From Sternotherus odoratus (Eukaryota; Chordata; Testudines; Kinosternidae), in the NCBI GenBank assembly GCA_032164245.1, contig JAVMKO010000001.1, forward strand, positions 15,413,603-15,477,602: a stretch of 64,000 nt of DNA, in the 5' to 3' direction. Each line of letters starts with the position of its first letter. Within the stretch, counting starts at the first letter, position 1. A program made the position numbers and the translations under genes. Below are positions 32,206 to 44,000 of the stretch, one piece after another. The notes below the pieces were generated by a model that was not told the DNA's origin, searched no databases, and saw nothing but the letters and a program-made list of their open reading frames with translations.

Positions 32206-33944
32206 CACAAGTGAATGTGAGAAAAGATCCAGGAAACCTGCCTGACCTAGAAAGATCACCAGAACTATCACAAGGGGCTCAAAAAGGGTGGCTTTGCTAT
32301 ATACACAGTCTTAAAAGACAACACTGCATTTAATTTGCTTATTTGGGTTAATTCTCCTTTCTTTTTTGCTTTTGGCACCTTCTTCTGGAGAGGTATCATT
32401 TTCTTATCCTTCAAATATCTGGAAACTTTCTTTAGAGGTGGGCTACATTTGTAGAAGGCAGAATACTGAATAGCATAATTATGGCTTTCCTTCTTTTTTT
32501 TTTTTTTTTTTTGGTCTGCATGTATTGCTCATGAAAGGAAGGGACTAGCTGAGTGAAACAGCTGTCACTGCTGAGCAGAATGGGGTCGGAAGGTCGCTCT
32601 CTGTACTGGAAAGGAGGTCTCTGGGGTGCAGAGGAAAGAGATGCAGGCTTCAGCCAGAGACAGGTGCTGGTTTGAGTGGCGTTAGAGTTATGTGAAGCAT
32701 GGATAAGAGCTTTTATTTTTCTTAATTCAAGCCTTTGGCTTTAGTGTGGAGCACACCACCCTAGCAGGCAGGGGCTATTAAAGCTTTTCCACAGAGCTCT
32801 ACCACTGCACCTCAAGTGTAGCTCGTAGCTGTACCCCTAGTGCACTCTTGAGCTTTCCTTGAGCAGAGCTTCAGTTCTGCCAGTTGAGCAGTGCAGTGTG
32901 GTTAAAAAGTGACTTTTAACCAAGGTAGTACTTATGAAAGATTCAGGCCTCTTAGCCTTAGAACCAGATGGAAACCAACCAGTAGAATAGTTCAAGCTCC
33001 CCACTCACCGATGAGCCTCATCCAGAATCAACACTCTGGTGTGTGGGAGAGACATTTGGTCTCTACACCACTCCCTTTCTGTGGATCATGTTCATTGTAC
33101 TTGTGGCTTTGTGAAGAGGACACAACTGTCTATGAGATTTAACATGGTGTCTCACTCCTACTTACTCTTCACCGATGCATCTCTTGCAACCACTGGGCTT
33201 GCACTGTGTAACTGAGGGTAGAATAGGAGAAAAAACTCCCTCGAGTAAAAGAACAAGGGCCAAAGTCAGAGAATTTTCCCATTGACTTCAATGATGCTAG
33301 GCTTTGACCCAGACCAAAGTATCCAAAGCTGGACACCAAAAGATATGCACCTGAATGTCTGATTTTCAATGCTAAGCACCATTAACTCCCAGGAAATTAA
33401 CAAATGCAAACTCTGATCAGAAGCAACAATTGTGGTTCTGATCGCTTACATGGGGACAGAAAGGAATGGCAAGAAACTAACGTAAGTCTCAAGTCATAAA
33501 ATCTAACAGTCTAATACAGGAAAGCAGTAGAACAGAAAAGTGGGGTGGGGAAAATAAGTATAGAGCCATGGATGGAACTAGCTGATTTACATCAGCTGAG
33601 GACCTGGCCTGCAGTCATGAAAGAAATCAGATATTTGTAACTTGTTTTGCTTAGCAGGTATGCCTAAAAGAATAGAGCAGGTGCTGATGGAAGCAAGTAT
33701 GGAGGTGTCTGAATTCTTTCTCTGCTCTCTAGGCCCTTGAGGCAGTACTTACTGAAATAAAAGATCAAGTTCCCTTTTAGTTCAGGAAAAGCAGGTTGTT
33801 TATGACTGTCCCTGGGGGTGAGGACCACACATATTTGAAAGACAGGTTCCTAGGCAATGGAATTTGTGAGCACTTTACTGTTCTTCTCAAAGAGAAGGAC
33901 ACACAGAGGTATCAGAACTAGTAGAATATTACCAGTTAATAAAT
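32206..33944. other. no recognisable feature; T-tract at about 32493-32514
   Basis: Unique-looking sequence with a 20-22 nt T run. No exon is recognised. Confidence 0.35.
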
Positions 33945-34165
33945 AATAATACTTTACACTTGACTGATACTTTTTCACTTGAGGATGTCAAAGCACATTA
34001 TCGTAAAGCCACAGTTTTCAACCTGGGTACCTAAACTTAAATAGCTAACTCCATATTATAGGCACCAAATAAATAGATGTTCAGAAGTGCTGAGCATCCA
34101 CAATTTTCACTGAAAACACTGGGAGCTGCAGGTGCCCAGCACCTAGGTACAACCCCCTTTTAAAG
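33945..34165 (-). repeat. ancient repeat fragments
   Basis: AATAATAATACTTTACACTT and GATGTCAAAGCACATTATC are the antisense form of the old SINE/LINE tail. GTGCTGAGCATCCACAATTT and CACTGGGAGCTGCAGGTGCC belong to another old amniote repeat. Confidence 0.4.
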
Positions 34166-34337
34166 ATGTGGTTATAGTTGCTTAATGAAATGACACATTT
34201 TAATTGAGCCCTTCAGAAGCTTCTTTGTATTTTTGGCTTAAAAACTTTTTTTTTGAGAGAGAGAGAGTTGGACTTCTCATCTTAATTTGGGATGACACTT
34301 TAAAAAAAACCTCAGTATCTTGCAGGATGCGAAAACC

Positions 34338-34602
34338 CCAGGGCCGCACAAGCACCAGGCAACCTAAGCGGTCGCCTAGGGCAGCAGGATTTGCGGGGCG
34401 GCATTTTGCGGCCTTCGGCAGCATTTCGGCAGCAGCTCCTCTGGCTAGCTCCGGCAGGGACAGCTCCAGCCACAGGGCGGCAGTCAGGCGTCCTTCAGCG
34501 GCATTTCTGCAGGTAGCCAAATCCATGGGACCGGTGGACCTCCCACAGGTGTGCCGCCGAAGCCCGCCTGGGTCAGCAAAATGCCTGACGCCACCACTGG
34601 AA
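34338..34602. mobile_element. GC-rich hAT-type MITE (related to 52661-52861)
   Basis: CCCCAGGGCCGCACAAGCAC at the left and ACGCCACCACTGG at the right are imperfect inverted ends. The interior (GGTGGACCTCCCACAGGTGT, CCGCCGAAGCC) matches the GC-rich family seen nested at 52661-52861. Overlapping frames of 108 and 149 codons reflect high GC. Confidence 0.5.
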
Positions 34603-35239
34603 AACCCAGCTCTACTAGTCAGACTTTTAAAAGTTTGTCAAGTAGATCTCTGAAGCTCTGATTTATCAAAGCTTTGCCAAAGGTGGACATCGCAACTCTG
34701 CGTGCTTGAGTGATTTAAGGGTGTTCACAGGGAGACATAATGGAATATGTTATGGCATTTCCACCCCCCCGCCAGGATGGAATCTAACACTTTCTGCTTT
34801 GCTAATGTTTTCTTCTCCCTCGCCCCTGGCAGTGGCTTAAGTGATTGTTTATGGCTGATACTTTGAGCCATTATCACCTCCAGGGCTACTGAGTCCTTCC
34901 ACATGCTCTGCTTTTGCATCAGAGAAGCAGCTCTATTGATAGGGATGAAGTCCAAATATTTATCTGGTGAGATGATAGAAGGTCTCTCTTAATATTTAAA
35001 AACAAATAGCATTAGCTCATCTCTGTCTCAATGAATGTCTTCTAGCTTCTCATTTTTATCAGAAAAAGCTAGAGACAAAGCAATGAGACTCTTTGTTGTC
35101 TACTGTGTCCCCTTAGAATGATACTTGCATGCAATTTATATGTACAACACCATAAACATGCATGGAACTTTAAAGAAAGACAGTAGAATAAAATATATGA
35201 ACACATGTAATAAATAAATATTTTAGATGTAACGTGAGT
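34603..35239. other. no recognisable feature
   Basis: Nothing identified. Confidence 0.35.
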
Positions 35240-35458
35240 GCTTATGATCAGTAGATCTCAAAGCACTTCACAGTCTTTAATGCAGTTATCCTCACAACAC
35301 CTCTGTGATGTAGGGAAGTGCTGTTGTCCCCATATTCAGATATGTGGAACTGAGAGAAAAAGGACTTGCCAAACATGACACAGGAAATGTATGGCAAACT
35401 AGAGAATAGAGTTTACAAGGCCTAAGCTAGTGTCCTTACCACTGGGCCTTGGTGACTG
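35240..35458 (-). repeat. ancient MIR-like SINE/LINE tail, antisense
   Basis: GATCTCAAAGCACTTCACAG, GCTGTTGTCCCCATATTCAG and CTAGTGTCCTTACCACTGGG follow the order expected for one antisense copy of this old repeat type. Confidence 0.55.
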
Positions 35459-35726
35459 CAAAATTCGGGGCCTTGTGGGTTGTTCTACAAATGGGAAAGG
35501 AAATTGGAGTCTGGTACCTCTGATGCAATGCTGTTTGTTTTCAAAGAATGTACAGAGTCCTGTTTCCCCAATCACAGGAGGTACCAAACAGGAGATAATT
35601 TCTTTGCTTTCAGCTCTTTTGTCTACTTGTCCAAACCCGGAAGACATGACTTGGCTTATCCCAGGTCAGGGTCCCACATGATGGTTGTTCAGACTATGTC
35701 TGTCTTTGACTCTCTCTATATATATA
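35459..35726. other. no recognisable feature
   Basis: Nothing identified. Confidence 0.3.
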
Positions 35727-37470
35727 GACTTGAGGGCCAGAAGGGACCATCCTGATCATCTAGTCTGACCTCCTACACATTGCATGCTTCAGAACCTCTC
35801 CCACCCACTCCTGTAATAGACCCATAACCTCTGGCCGAGTTACCAAACTCCTCAGATCATGGTTTAAAAACTTCACATTACAGAGTATCCACCATTTACA
35901 CTAGTTCAGACCTGCAAATAACCCATGCCCCATTCTACAGATGAAGGCAAAAAACCAAACCAAACCAGGGTCTCTGCCAATCTGACCTGTGGGTAAATTC
36001 CATCCTGACCCCAAATATGACAATAAGTTGGACCAATAAGTTGGACCCTGAGCATTTCGGCAAGACCCACAAGCCAGACACCTAGGAAAGAATTCTCTGT
36101 AGTAACTCAGAGTCGTTCCTTTCACATGTCCCATCAGGGGCCATTGGGGATGTTTGCTACTAGTGATCTCAGATTGGCTACACTGTAAACAGTCTCATCA
36201 TGCCATCCCCTCCATAAACTTGTCAAACTCAGTCTTGAAGCCAATTAAGTTTTTCCCCCCATTGTTCCCCTTGCACTATTAAATTTAATCCCATTTCTAT
36301 TACTCCAATTCTCTGTCATCCACATCTTCTTGTATGATATTCTGCTCCTCCTCCTTACTGACAATATTGTGTCATCTGCAAATTTTATTAGCATGTTCTC
36401 ACTTTTTGTGCCATAGTCATTAATAAAAATGTTAAATAAAATTGGTCCCCAGACTAATCCCTGAGGAACTCTACTAGTAACTCCCTCCAGCCTGACAGTC
36501 ACCTTCCAGTATGACCCGCTGTAATCTTCCCTTTAACCAGTTCCTTACCCACATTTAAATTATCATATTAATCCCCATTGTCTCAATTATTTAACTAATA
36601 ACTTCCCATGTGGACCTATATCAAATGCCTCACTGACATCCAGGTAGATTAGATCTAGTGCATTTCCCTTGTCTAAAAAAATCGCTTATCTTCTCAAAGA
36701 AAGAGATCAAGTTGGTCTGGCACAATCTACCTTTTGTAAAACCATATTGTATTTTATCCCAATTTCCATTTACATCTCTGTCCTTTTATTACTTTATCTT
36801 TCAAAATTTGTTCTAAAATTTTACATGCAACTGAGGTCAAGCTCACATGCCTGTAGTTTACTGGATAATTCCCCCCCTCTCTTCTTAAAAATAGGTCCTA
36901 TATTAGCAATTTTCCGGTCATAGGGTATGACCTCTAAGTCTTCATATTCATTAAAAATCCTTGCTATTGGGCTTGCAATTTCATGTGCCTGTTTTGGTTT
37001 TTTTTTTTCTATTTTTGAATGGAGATTATCCGGGACTCCTGCGTTAGTCCCATTAAGATGTTTGAGTTTAGTTCCCACATCAGATGTTGTCATTTCTACT
37101 TTCATTTCCTCATTTCCATTAGTCATCTTGCCTCTACTCATTGCCCTTATTAAAAATGGAGGCAAAGTGTTCATTTAGGTGTTGGGCCCTGCCTAGATTA
37201 TCTTTAAACTCCACCGCATCCTTAGTCTTTATTGTTCCCATTTCTTCTTTCTTTGTTTTCTTTTTATTTATATGGCTATAAAACCTTTTACTGTTGGTTT
37301 CAATTTCCTTTGCAAGGTACAATTCTGCTTGACTTTTAACAGTTCCCACTTTTCCCCTGCACTTTCTGACTTCCAAGAGGTTGCTTTCCTCGCTGATCTA
37401 TCCCATCTTCTGTTCCTTGTAGGCTTTCTACTTTCTCTTAATAACCTGTTTGAGATGCTTGCTCATCCAG
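35727..37470 (-). mobile_element. CR1 LINE (second subfamily) with decayed RT
   Basis: The antisense 3' UTR (plus strand GAGGGCCAGAAGGGACCATC, then TAATAGACCCATAACCTCTG and CCAGCCTGACAGTC further on) runs to about 36245. There a deletion joins it to the RT region. Minus-strand frames show VPQGLVWGPILFNIFINDY and FADDT at 36245-36502, NEHFASIF at 37134-37376 and SPIARIF-like sequence at 36821-37174. These are the fingers and palm in the right order but in broken frames. The catalytic FADD motif survives. The 3' UTR differs from the CR1 at 8891, so this is a different subfamily. Confidence 0.85.
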
Positions 37471-39055
37471 TTTAGGCTGCAACCCTTCCCAATGAATTTC
37501 CCCTCACTGTTTGAGATGAAGGCTTCAGATACTTTAAGTCAAATGTGCAGAAACTAATTCCAAGCCTCCTCCACATCCAGCTCCAGAACTTGAATCTTCT
37601 CTTCCATCAACTCTCTCAGGTGGCACTTCATACAAAGTTCTTTTTGGGTACCCACTCCAGGATACAGCACAACTTGTAGCTTTCCCATCAATCCATCTTC
37701 ATTGTCTCTTCCATTTCTTGGGTCACTACAACTGATGCCTTTACATCTGTCAGAGCTTTCACACTTAAGCTCCAGTCAAGGAAAACAAAAATACAGCCCC
37801 CCCAAAAAAGTACTAAAACAAAAACTGAACACCACACACTCCTTCCCCCAAACATCCCTCAGAAACTCCCATTCAAATTCCCCTTTTTTCAGCTCTGGTT
37901 GCTGGCTTCTGTACTGCTGGCTGGTTGCTTCCATTATAGGCACTCTAATCAGGGAAGGTCCACCTACTAATCAGGGCTCTGTTGTGATCTAAGGCTTGTC
38001 TTCTCTCATAGCACACTGCCCCCTACTAGCCTCTGCAAAATGGAAAATAACCAACCACACAAAACATGAGAGGAGCTCCTTGTAATGATGTCCTAGAAAG
38101 CTTGCAATTAAAGAACTTAAAAATCAGACCCATGCCTACTACATGCTCAATGGGAGTTGAATGCCCTCACTGGGATAAATCTTGAGGTCCTTGGGTATTT
38201 AATCACTCTTTACTCAGGCAACTACTTAAATAAGAAGAATTTTGATCATTGTCTAATTTCATTGGGAAAATTCCTGAGAGGCCTGAGACCTAAGGTGAGA
38301 CTTCAGGTTTGGAGTTGGATTTCAATGTGAGTTTTCCTGAGCACGGACTCATAGTAGTCATATATACAGAAGTTGAAGAACTATCTCCATTGATACTGAG
38401 GGATGTTTTACCACTGAGATCAGTAGAGCCAAGATTCCACCTACAGTATTAGATCTGAGTCTTTTGCTAAAATGAATGCTTATAATGTTAGTACTACTTG
38501 GGAAAGAAAAAAGCTAGATTTGTGGATATTAAAAGTCTTCAAAGAGATGTTTTGCCTTCTTTAATGACTTTAACGTCAATGGAATGATAATGGGGTTACA
38601 CTTCTGGTTAACCATGCAACTTAGCCATTACCTCACTGCTTTGTTAAATATGTTACAGGTTTAGTACATTAAACAGATCTGACATCTAAACCAAACCAAA
38701 ACACTAGTAGCAGGAGTAAACAATTCTAAATTAAGAAATTCTGACTGTGGCTTTTAAAAGCTCCTGCTGACATCCTGCACTGAAAATATCCAGAGTTGTC
38801 TGCCCAACCAGTCCAAGGTTGATTCCACTGCCCGGATTCCCACAGAATGTCTTTAGCTGTGAAAGGAATTGTAGCTAGTTTTCTGTAACCAGAGCAAGGA
38901 CAATTTGCTCATCATATTACACCACTCACTGCGATGCTCTGTACTTTGGTGGAACGCTCAGAAGCCCCATGTTCATCCTTTAAAATTATTGTGTGGTATC
39001 CAATGCAAATTTTGTCAAGTTGGGTGTCTTCAGAAGGCTCATGATGCACTGAGCA
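37471..39055. other. no recognisable feature
   Basis: Unique-looking. A C/A-rich stretch near 37790-37860 gives a chance frame. No domains. Confidence 0.35.
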
Positions 39056-39059
39056 TTGT

Positions 39060-40029
39060 TGTTATAGTGATGTTATAGTAATTGTTACAGTAATGTTATA
39101 GGTTATAAGTTCATATATGTAGTTATGAGGCTGAAAATGTAGTCTTGTGGCTTAAAATAAGTCCAGGGAAAAACTCTCCTAGAGCAGAGAGACAGTTCAC
39201 ACCTCATTGGGGAAGGTGTGGGGCAAACCCAGCCCAGCCTCACATGAAGAATGGACGCTGGCCTAGACAGCAACAAAAGAATTGATTGGATTCTTGAGTC
39301 AATTTTCCTGCTTCCTTTGGCCAGTTTGGGACTACAAGGAGGTAATGTTCACCTGACTCTGAAGCAGGGAGGGAAAGCCAAGAGGGAAGAAAGGACATGA
39401 TAAAAGGGAGAGACGTTTGCCATGCTCTTCCTCTCTCTTCCACCTACATCTACAGACACCACACCAAGCAACTGAAGTGCTGATCAAAGTGGAAAGCCTG
39501 GCTGAAGAGCAACCAGCCATCCTGTGGTAAGAAGCATCTAAGTTGGTAAGGGCATTGAAAGTGTCAGCTTAGAATGTGTTTCGCTTTTATTTCATTTGAC
39601 CAAATCTGATTTATGTTTTGACTTATAATCACTTAAAATCTTTCTTTATAGTTAAGAACTCTGTTTATTCTACCTGAAGCAATATGTTTGGTTTGAAGCA
39701 TGTCAGAGACTCCCCTTGGTATAACAAGCCTGGCACATATAAATTTATTTTTGTTAAATTGATGAACTCATATAAGCTTGCAGCATCCAGTGGATATAAC
39801 TGGACACTGCAAAATGGAGGTTCCTAGGGTCATGTCTGGGACTGGAGATATTAGCTGGTGTCATTCGGTTACACAATACAAGGAGTGGCTTACATACTAG
39901 AGACTGTGTGTGAACAGCCCAGGAGTGGGGGTTCTCACAGCAGAGCAGAGTAAGGCTGGATCCCAGAGTTGAGTATTGGAGTGGCCTAGCAGATCACCAG
40001 TCCAGACAACACCAGAGGGGAATGTCACA
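39060..40029 (+). mobile_element. probable long LTR relic
   Basis: Has a TATA-like GACATGATAAAAGGG near 39396-39410, a donor-like CTGTGGTAAGAAGC near 39522-39535 and a 3' part with AGTGGATATAACTGGACACTG and AGAGGGGAATGTCACA at the end. I recognise the 3' part as a turtle LTR family. The 5' boundary is not clear (TGTTATAG/TGTTACAG words near 39065-39090) and no target duplication was found. No pol or env remains. Confidence 0.45.
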
Positions 40030-40289
40030 CCCACCAACTATAATTGTTAAGCAGCAAGCCATAGAAAGTATCAGAGTGTTGTAGAAGTAAAAACTGTTCA
40101 CTTAGTTTCTATTATGTGAACCAAAGAGGGATGATGTGGATAAAACCTTTTTCTATAGCAATGGGCATACAGTACTCTCTATCAGTCAGTACAAGGGACT
40201 GGGAATCAGGGCTGGACTAAGACTTACTGATAGGGTTGATGTGACTGGCATTATAGACCCTCAAAGCTTAGGCTCACCCACTTCTGTCA

Positions 40290-41078
40290 TTCTCTCCTAC
40301 CCCTTACCTTTAATAATTGCTTCCTTTCCCTCTGTCTACACGCATGCTTTTCTAACCTCCCTTAGTAGCCTTTCCTTAATGTGACCCACCTCTCAAGCTA
40401 TCACACTCCCTTTTGTCTCCAAACACTCAGTGCTTAATGGTGGACAGTCCTCTAGCTGTTTTTCATCCTCCCCAACCCAAGTTCTGGACTCTTCGCTCTG
40501 CCAGAAACTGCCTTCACTAAGATCCCTAAAGAATTTCTTCATGCTAATTTTATAATTCTTATTACCATTCTCCATGCATTTGACATAGCCTCTCACTTCA
40601 ACTGCCCCTTTCCTACTCTCATCTTTGCTTCTGTGAACCTACTGGCTGGTTCTTTTTATATCTTACTGGTTACTGTGTCTCCTTTGTCTGGTCATCTTTC
40701 CCACTCCTCCTATATCTTGATGTCTCTAGATTCCCTAATGTGTCTTCCTCCTTTTGTTCTTCTCTCTCCCTCTGACCTCCATGGTTTGAATGACTATTTC
40801 CTCAAATGTTATGAAGTCTGCCTATCTACTCCTGACTATTCCCATTCTCTCCAGTCTCAGATCTCAGACTGCTTCTCTGACATCCCTTCTTGGATGTCCC
40901 ACTGTCACTTCAAACTTACTGAACCCTTCCTCTTGATGCCTCTCTTACCTCCTTTCTCCACTTCAGTGGATAGCACCACTCTTCTCTTTCCCTGGACTGA
41001 CGGTCTTGGAGTAATCATTTGTCTATTATCTCTTCTTCCTGCTCACATTTCCAGTCTTCATTGAAAACCTATAATCTC
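40290..41078 (+). mobile_element. L2-type LINE relic with RT fragment
   Basis: Pyrimidine-rich sense strand with the RT-downstream segment. The frame at 40633-41064 reads SLQSQISDCFSDIPSWMSHC followed by a LKLN-like segment (FKLTEP). L-x-x-C-x-x-D-I-x-x-W-M-S-x-N-x-L-K-L-N is the conserved block after the FADD motif in L2-clade RTs. Upstream words such as GAAACTGCCTTCACTAAGAT and GCATTTGACA match the earlier palm segment (ETALTK...DLSAAFD). Between them a large internal part, including FADD, is deleted. The coding capacity is gone. The length and the shared pyrimidine bias support one degraded element. Confidence 0.65.
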
Positions 41079-44000
41079 TATCCGTAATATTATTAAATTT
41101 TCACTTTTCTCACTATCCAGCTGTTAAAATTATTGTCACACCTTAGTTTTCTCAAATCTTGATTAATATAACTGTCACGTTTCCAGAGTTCAATACAGAT
41201 GTAGCTTTTTTTCAGTGTGTCTTGTGGGGCCAAAATAACTCTCCCCCACTATTTCAGTCCCAGAAAAATAAAAAGACTTAGGGAAGAGAGGATATCATGT
41301 TTCCTATGGCCCAAAAATGGACCTTTGAGGCAGAAAAAAGACCCAGTGGAGCAAACAGATGTCCATAAATATTTGTATTACTTTGGTGACCTGGTTACCC
41401 TCTTAACTAATGCCAACAGTTGGGTTGAGGAACTTTTACCAGAAAGATTCAATTTGTTTTGGGGGATATCACTATGTAGTCACTGCATCATACTGATCTG
41501 TGTAATTCGAACAATAATGAGGGAGGATAGATAATGCAACTACTAGTAGATTTTACACGTTCACTGATTTTTCTTCTGGACTAATGTTTATCCCATCGGC
41601 AAAACAATTCTCTATTTATGGGGCTTAGTAAGCAGAAGAGAAACTTGCCAAAATTACCATCCCTGAATTTAAAATCTCCTTCCAATGTGGCAAAAATATA
41701 CACTAAGCCTGAAGCCTTCTCCCTAATGGCAGGACATAAAAAACTAACTTAGAGGTCATTGTTTCAGGGGTTTCATACATCAGCGTTCTTCTGTTTAGCT
41801 CTTTGGCTTCTATCACAATCATTCCTTGTGAGCTTTCATTGCCTTAAGGAGGAGTTCTGCTTTAATTAAACTTTCATTTATAAAGTATTAATTGTGACAA
41901 GTGGGGGGAGGAGAAAGAGCTATCTTTTCAATTCTACCTTCAAGCTTGATGAGCAAATATTTTCCACTAAATTCCATTACATGGCTTTTCATTAAAAGAG
42001 ACTTTAAGGCGTTTGATAGTGCAGGGGATTAGAACATCAGCCTTTCATCTCTGGAGAGCAGCATTCAACCAGGTTTAGGTCATAAACCAAAATGAGCTGT
42101 TGATCTCCTCAGAGTACTCATTTGTTCACATCCTAAAGCCACCACGTGGCATGACACAGCATGTATTCTCTGTTAGGGACTAAGGCTACAATGGGTATAT
42201 CAGGTCAGAACTGAAGTGCATGCAGGGAAGACTGCATGCTTCCCAGTGTTATTTGTATGTAAAGCAATTCACAATTGGATGGGATAAAGAACGCTTTAAT
42301 GTTTAGGGGGAGTTCTACTGTTAGTTTACCATCATTTCTAGATTTGTCTTGCTCCTCTTCCTGTATTCATTATGCTCCCTTTCTTTGGCTATTATCTTTC
42401 ATAAATACAGCTTTATGAATGGGCTTCTTATTTTGTGCCAATGCTGTGGAAACAGTCTAGCCGCCGTGTCTCTGGATCTGCTTGCTTTGCTGTTTGCACA
42501 GTTTACTAATAAACACAGCTGACACTGGCTTAGCCAGACAGCTAAAATTTAAGATTGATCTCCTAGCAAACTAACCTGACCTTAGTGGTAATGATGCCCT
42601 GGTCTAATGCATGGCCTTCCATTATTTTCTGAAATTAATGTTAAAGTGGATTTCGAAAAAAGATTGAGTTTTAGCTCTTGTCCATATGTAACTAGATCCT
42701 AATGCAGATCTGTTGCATGCTAATTAACCTTTGGTCACTGGAAGCCAATGCACAGTTACATTTTCTGTGTCAAAGGTTCAGCTTCTGAGGGGGAAGTGTT
42801 CAATTAATATTGTCAAGCTAATTGTAGACTTCCACCATATAGAAGAAAACCTTTGTTGACTCAGAGTCAAATGGTGTCAAAAGCACAGCAGGAAATGGTC
42901 ATTAGCTGATCTGGACTTTCTCAACTTTCAGCACCTCACAAGCCAATAGTTATAGAATGTAGAAGTGTGATTTAGAGAGCAACTCCATCACATCCATTAC
43001 TGTCTGTCAAGCTACCTATGACATATGACCAGAAATCGCCTATTGCTTACACTTTCTAACTCCCGGGCTTTTGCTTGATTCTTTCCTTCATCAGATATGC
43101 TAAAGAACAATGGGTGAACAATGGGAGACTACTTTAATTGTGGAGGGAGAGGAGACCTCTAATGATTTAATTCTCGTAAACCTACAAATTATTTATTTCT
43201 GTAATGACTCTGACAATACATATTCAGGTCTGTGATCTGGCATTTAAAATCATTGCCATATGAAGTCTATGGAGAAGGGTGGTAACTGCAGTCCTTGGAG
43301 GCCCTGTCCCTATGGGACTGATCAAGCAGAATGTGCCTAAGGGAATTGGGAAAGCATGCCGAGAAGTGGCTCCTAAATCTCTTTTTTTGTGCTATGTGCT
43401 TTCCTCCCTTCCTCTGCCTTTCCCCACCAAGCAAAGTGTTGACCTGTGCACTGGCTGCATTCAGAAAGGGTGAGGACCTAGGTTCTGGCCACACACTCTG
43501 CAGCAGATGCTAAAGAGCTGTGGCAGAGGTGTATCTGTACCTTGCCTCCTTTATTCACCCACTTGGGAATCTAGTTCTCATATAAATCCCTTAGAACTTA
43601 ATAGAAAATAGTTTTCTTGCAGCTCTTTTCTTTAATCACCCTATGGAATTTAATGGAGAATAATATCTCTCCTATATAGACTCTATGGCTATTTTAGGCC
43701 TAAATGACTCAAACCAAATGGTCAAGCTCATAACAATACAAAATTAAGGTTGACTTAGTACTCCTCCAAAGCTGGGGAGAGCTATCAAGTTAGCTTGGAC
43801 TCTGGCTCATGGAGCTATTCCAGCTAACCATGTCTAGCTATCACATATCAATATGCTTCCACCATTTTCTAAATTGCCTTTCTTCATGGGTTAAAATGTT
43901 CAGATCACATATAATTTGTCTAATTTTTGTCAAATTGTAAAATGTAATAATCTAATACTGGAAATAACTACAAAACCACGTATTAACATTTTGATTAAAA

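Noticed and set aside
34204..34653. 149-codon frame
   Set aside because: Mostly a GC-rich hAT MITE; no domain or splice context.
40633..41064. 143-codon frame as a membrane or secreted host protein
   Set aside because: Its hydrophobic look comes from pyrimidine-rich DNA, and the SWMS block matches L2-type RT downstream sequence.
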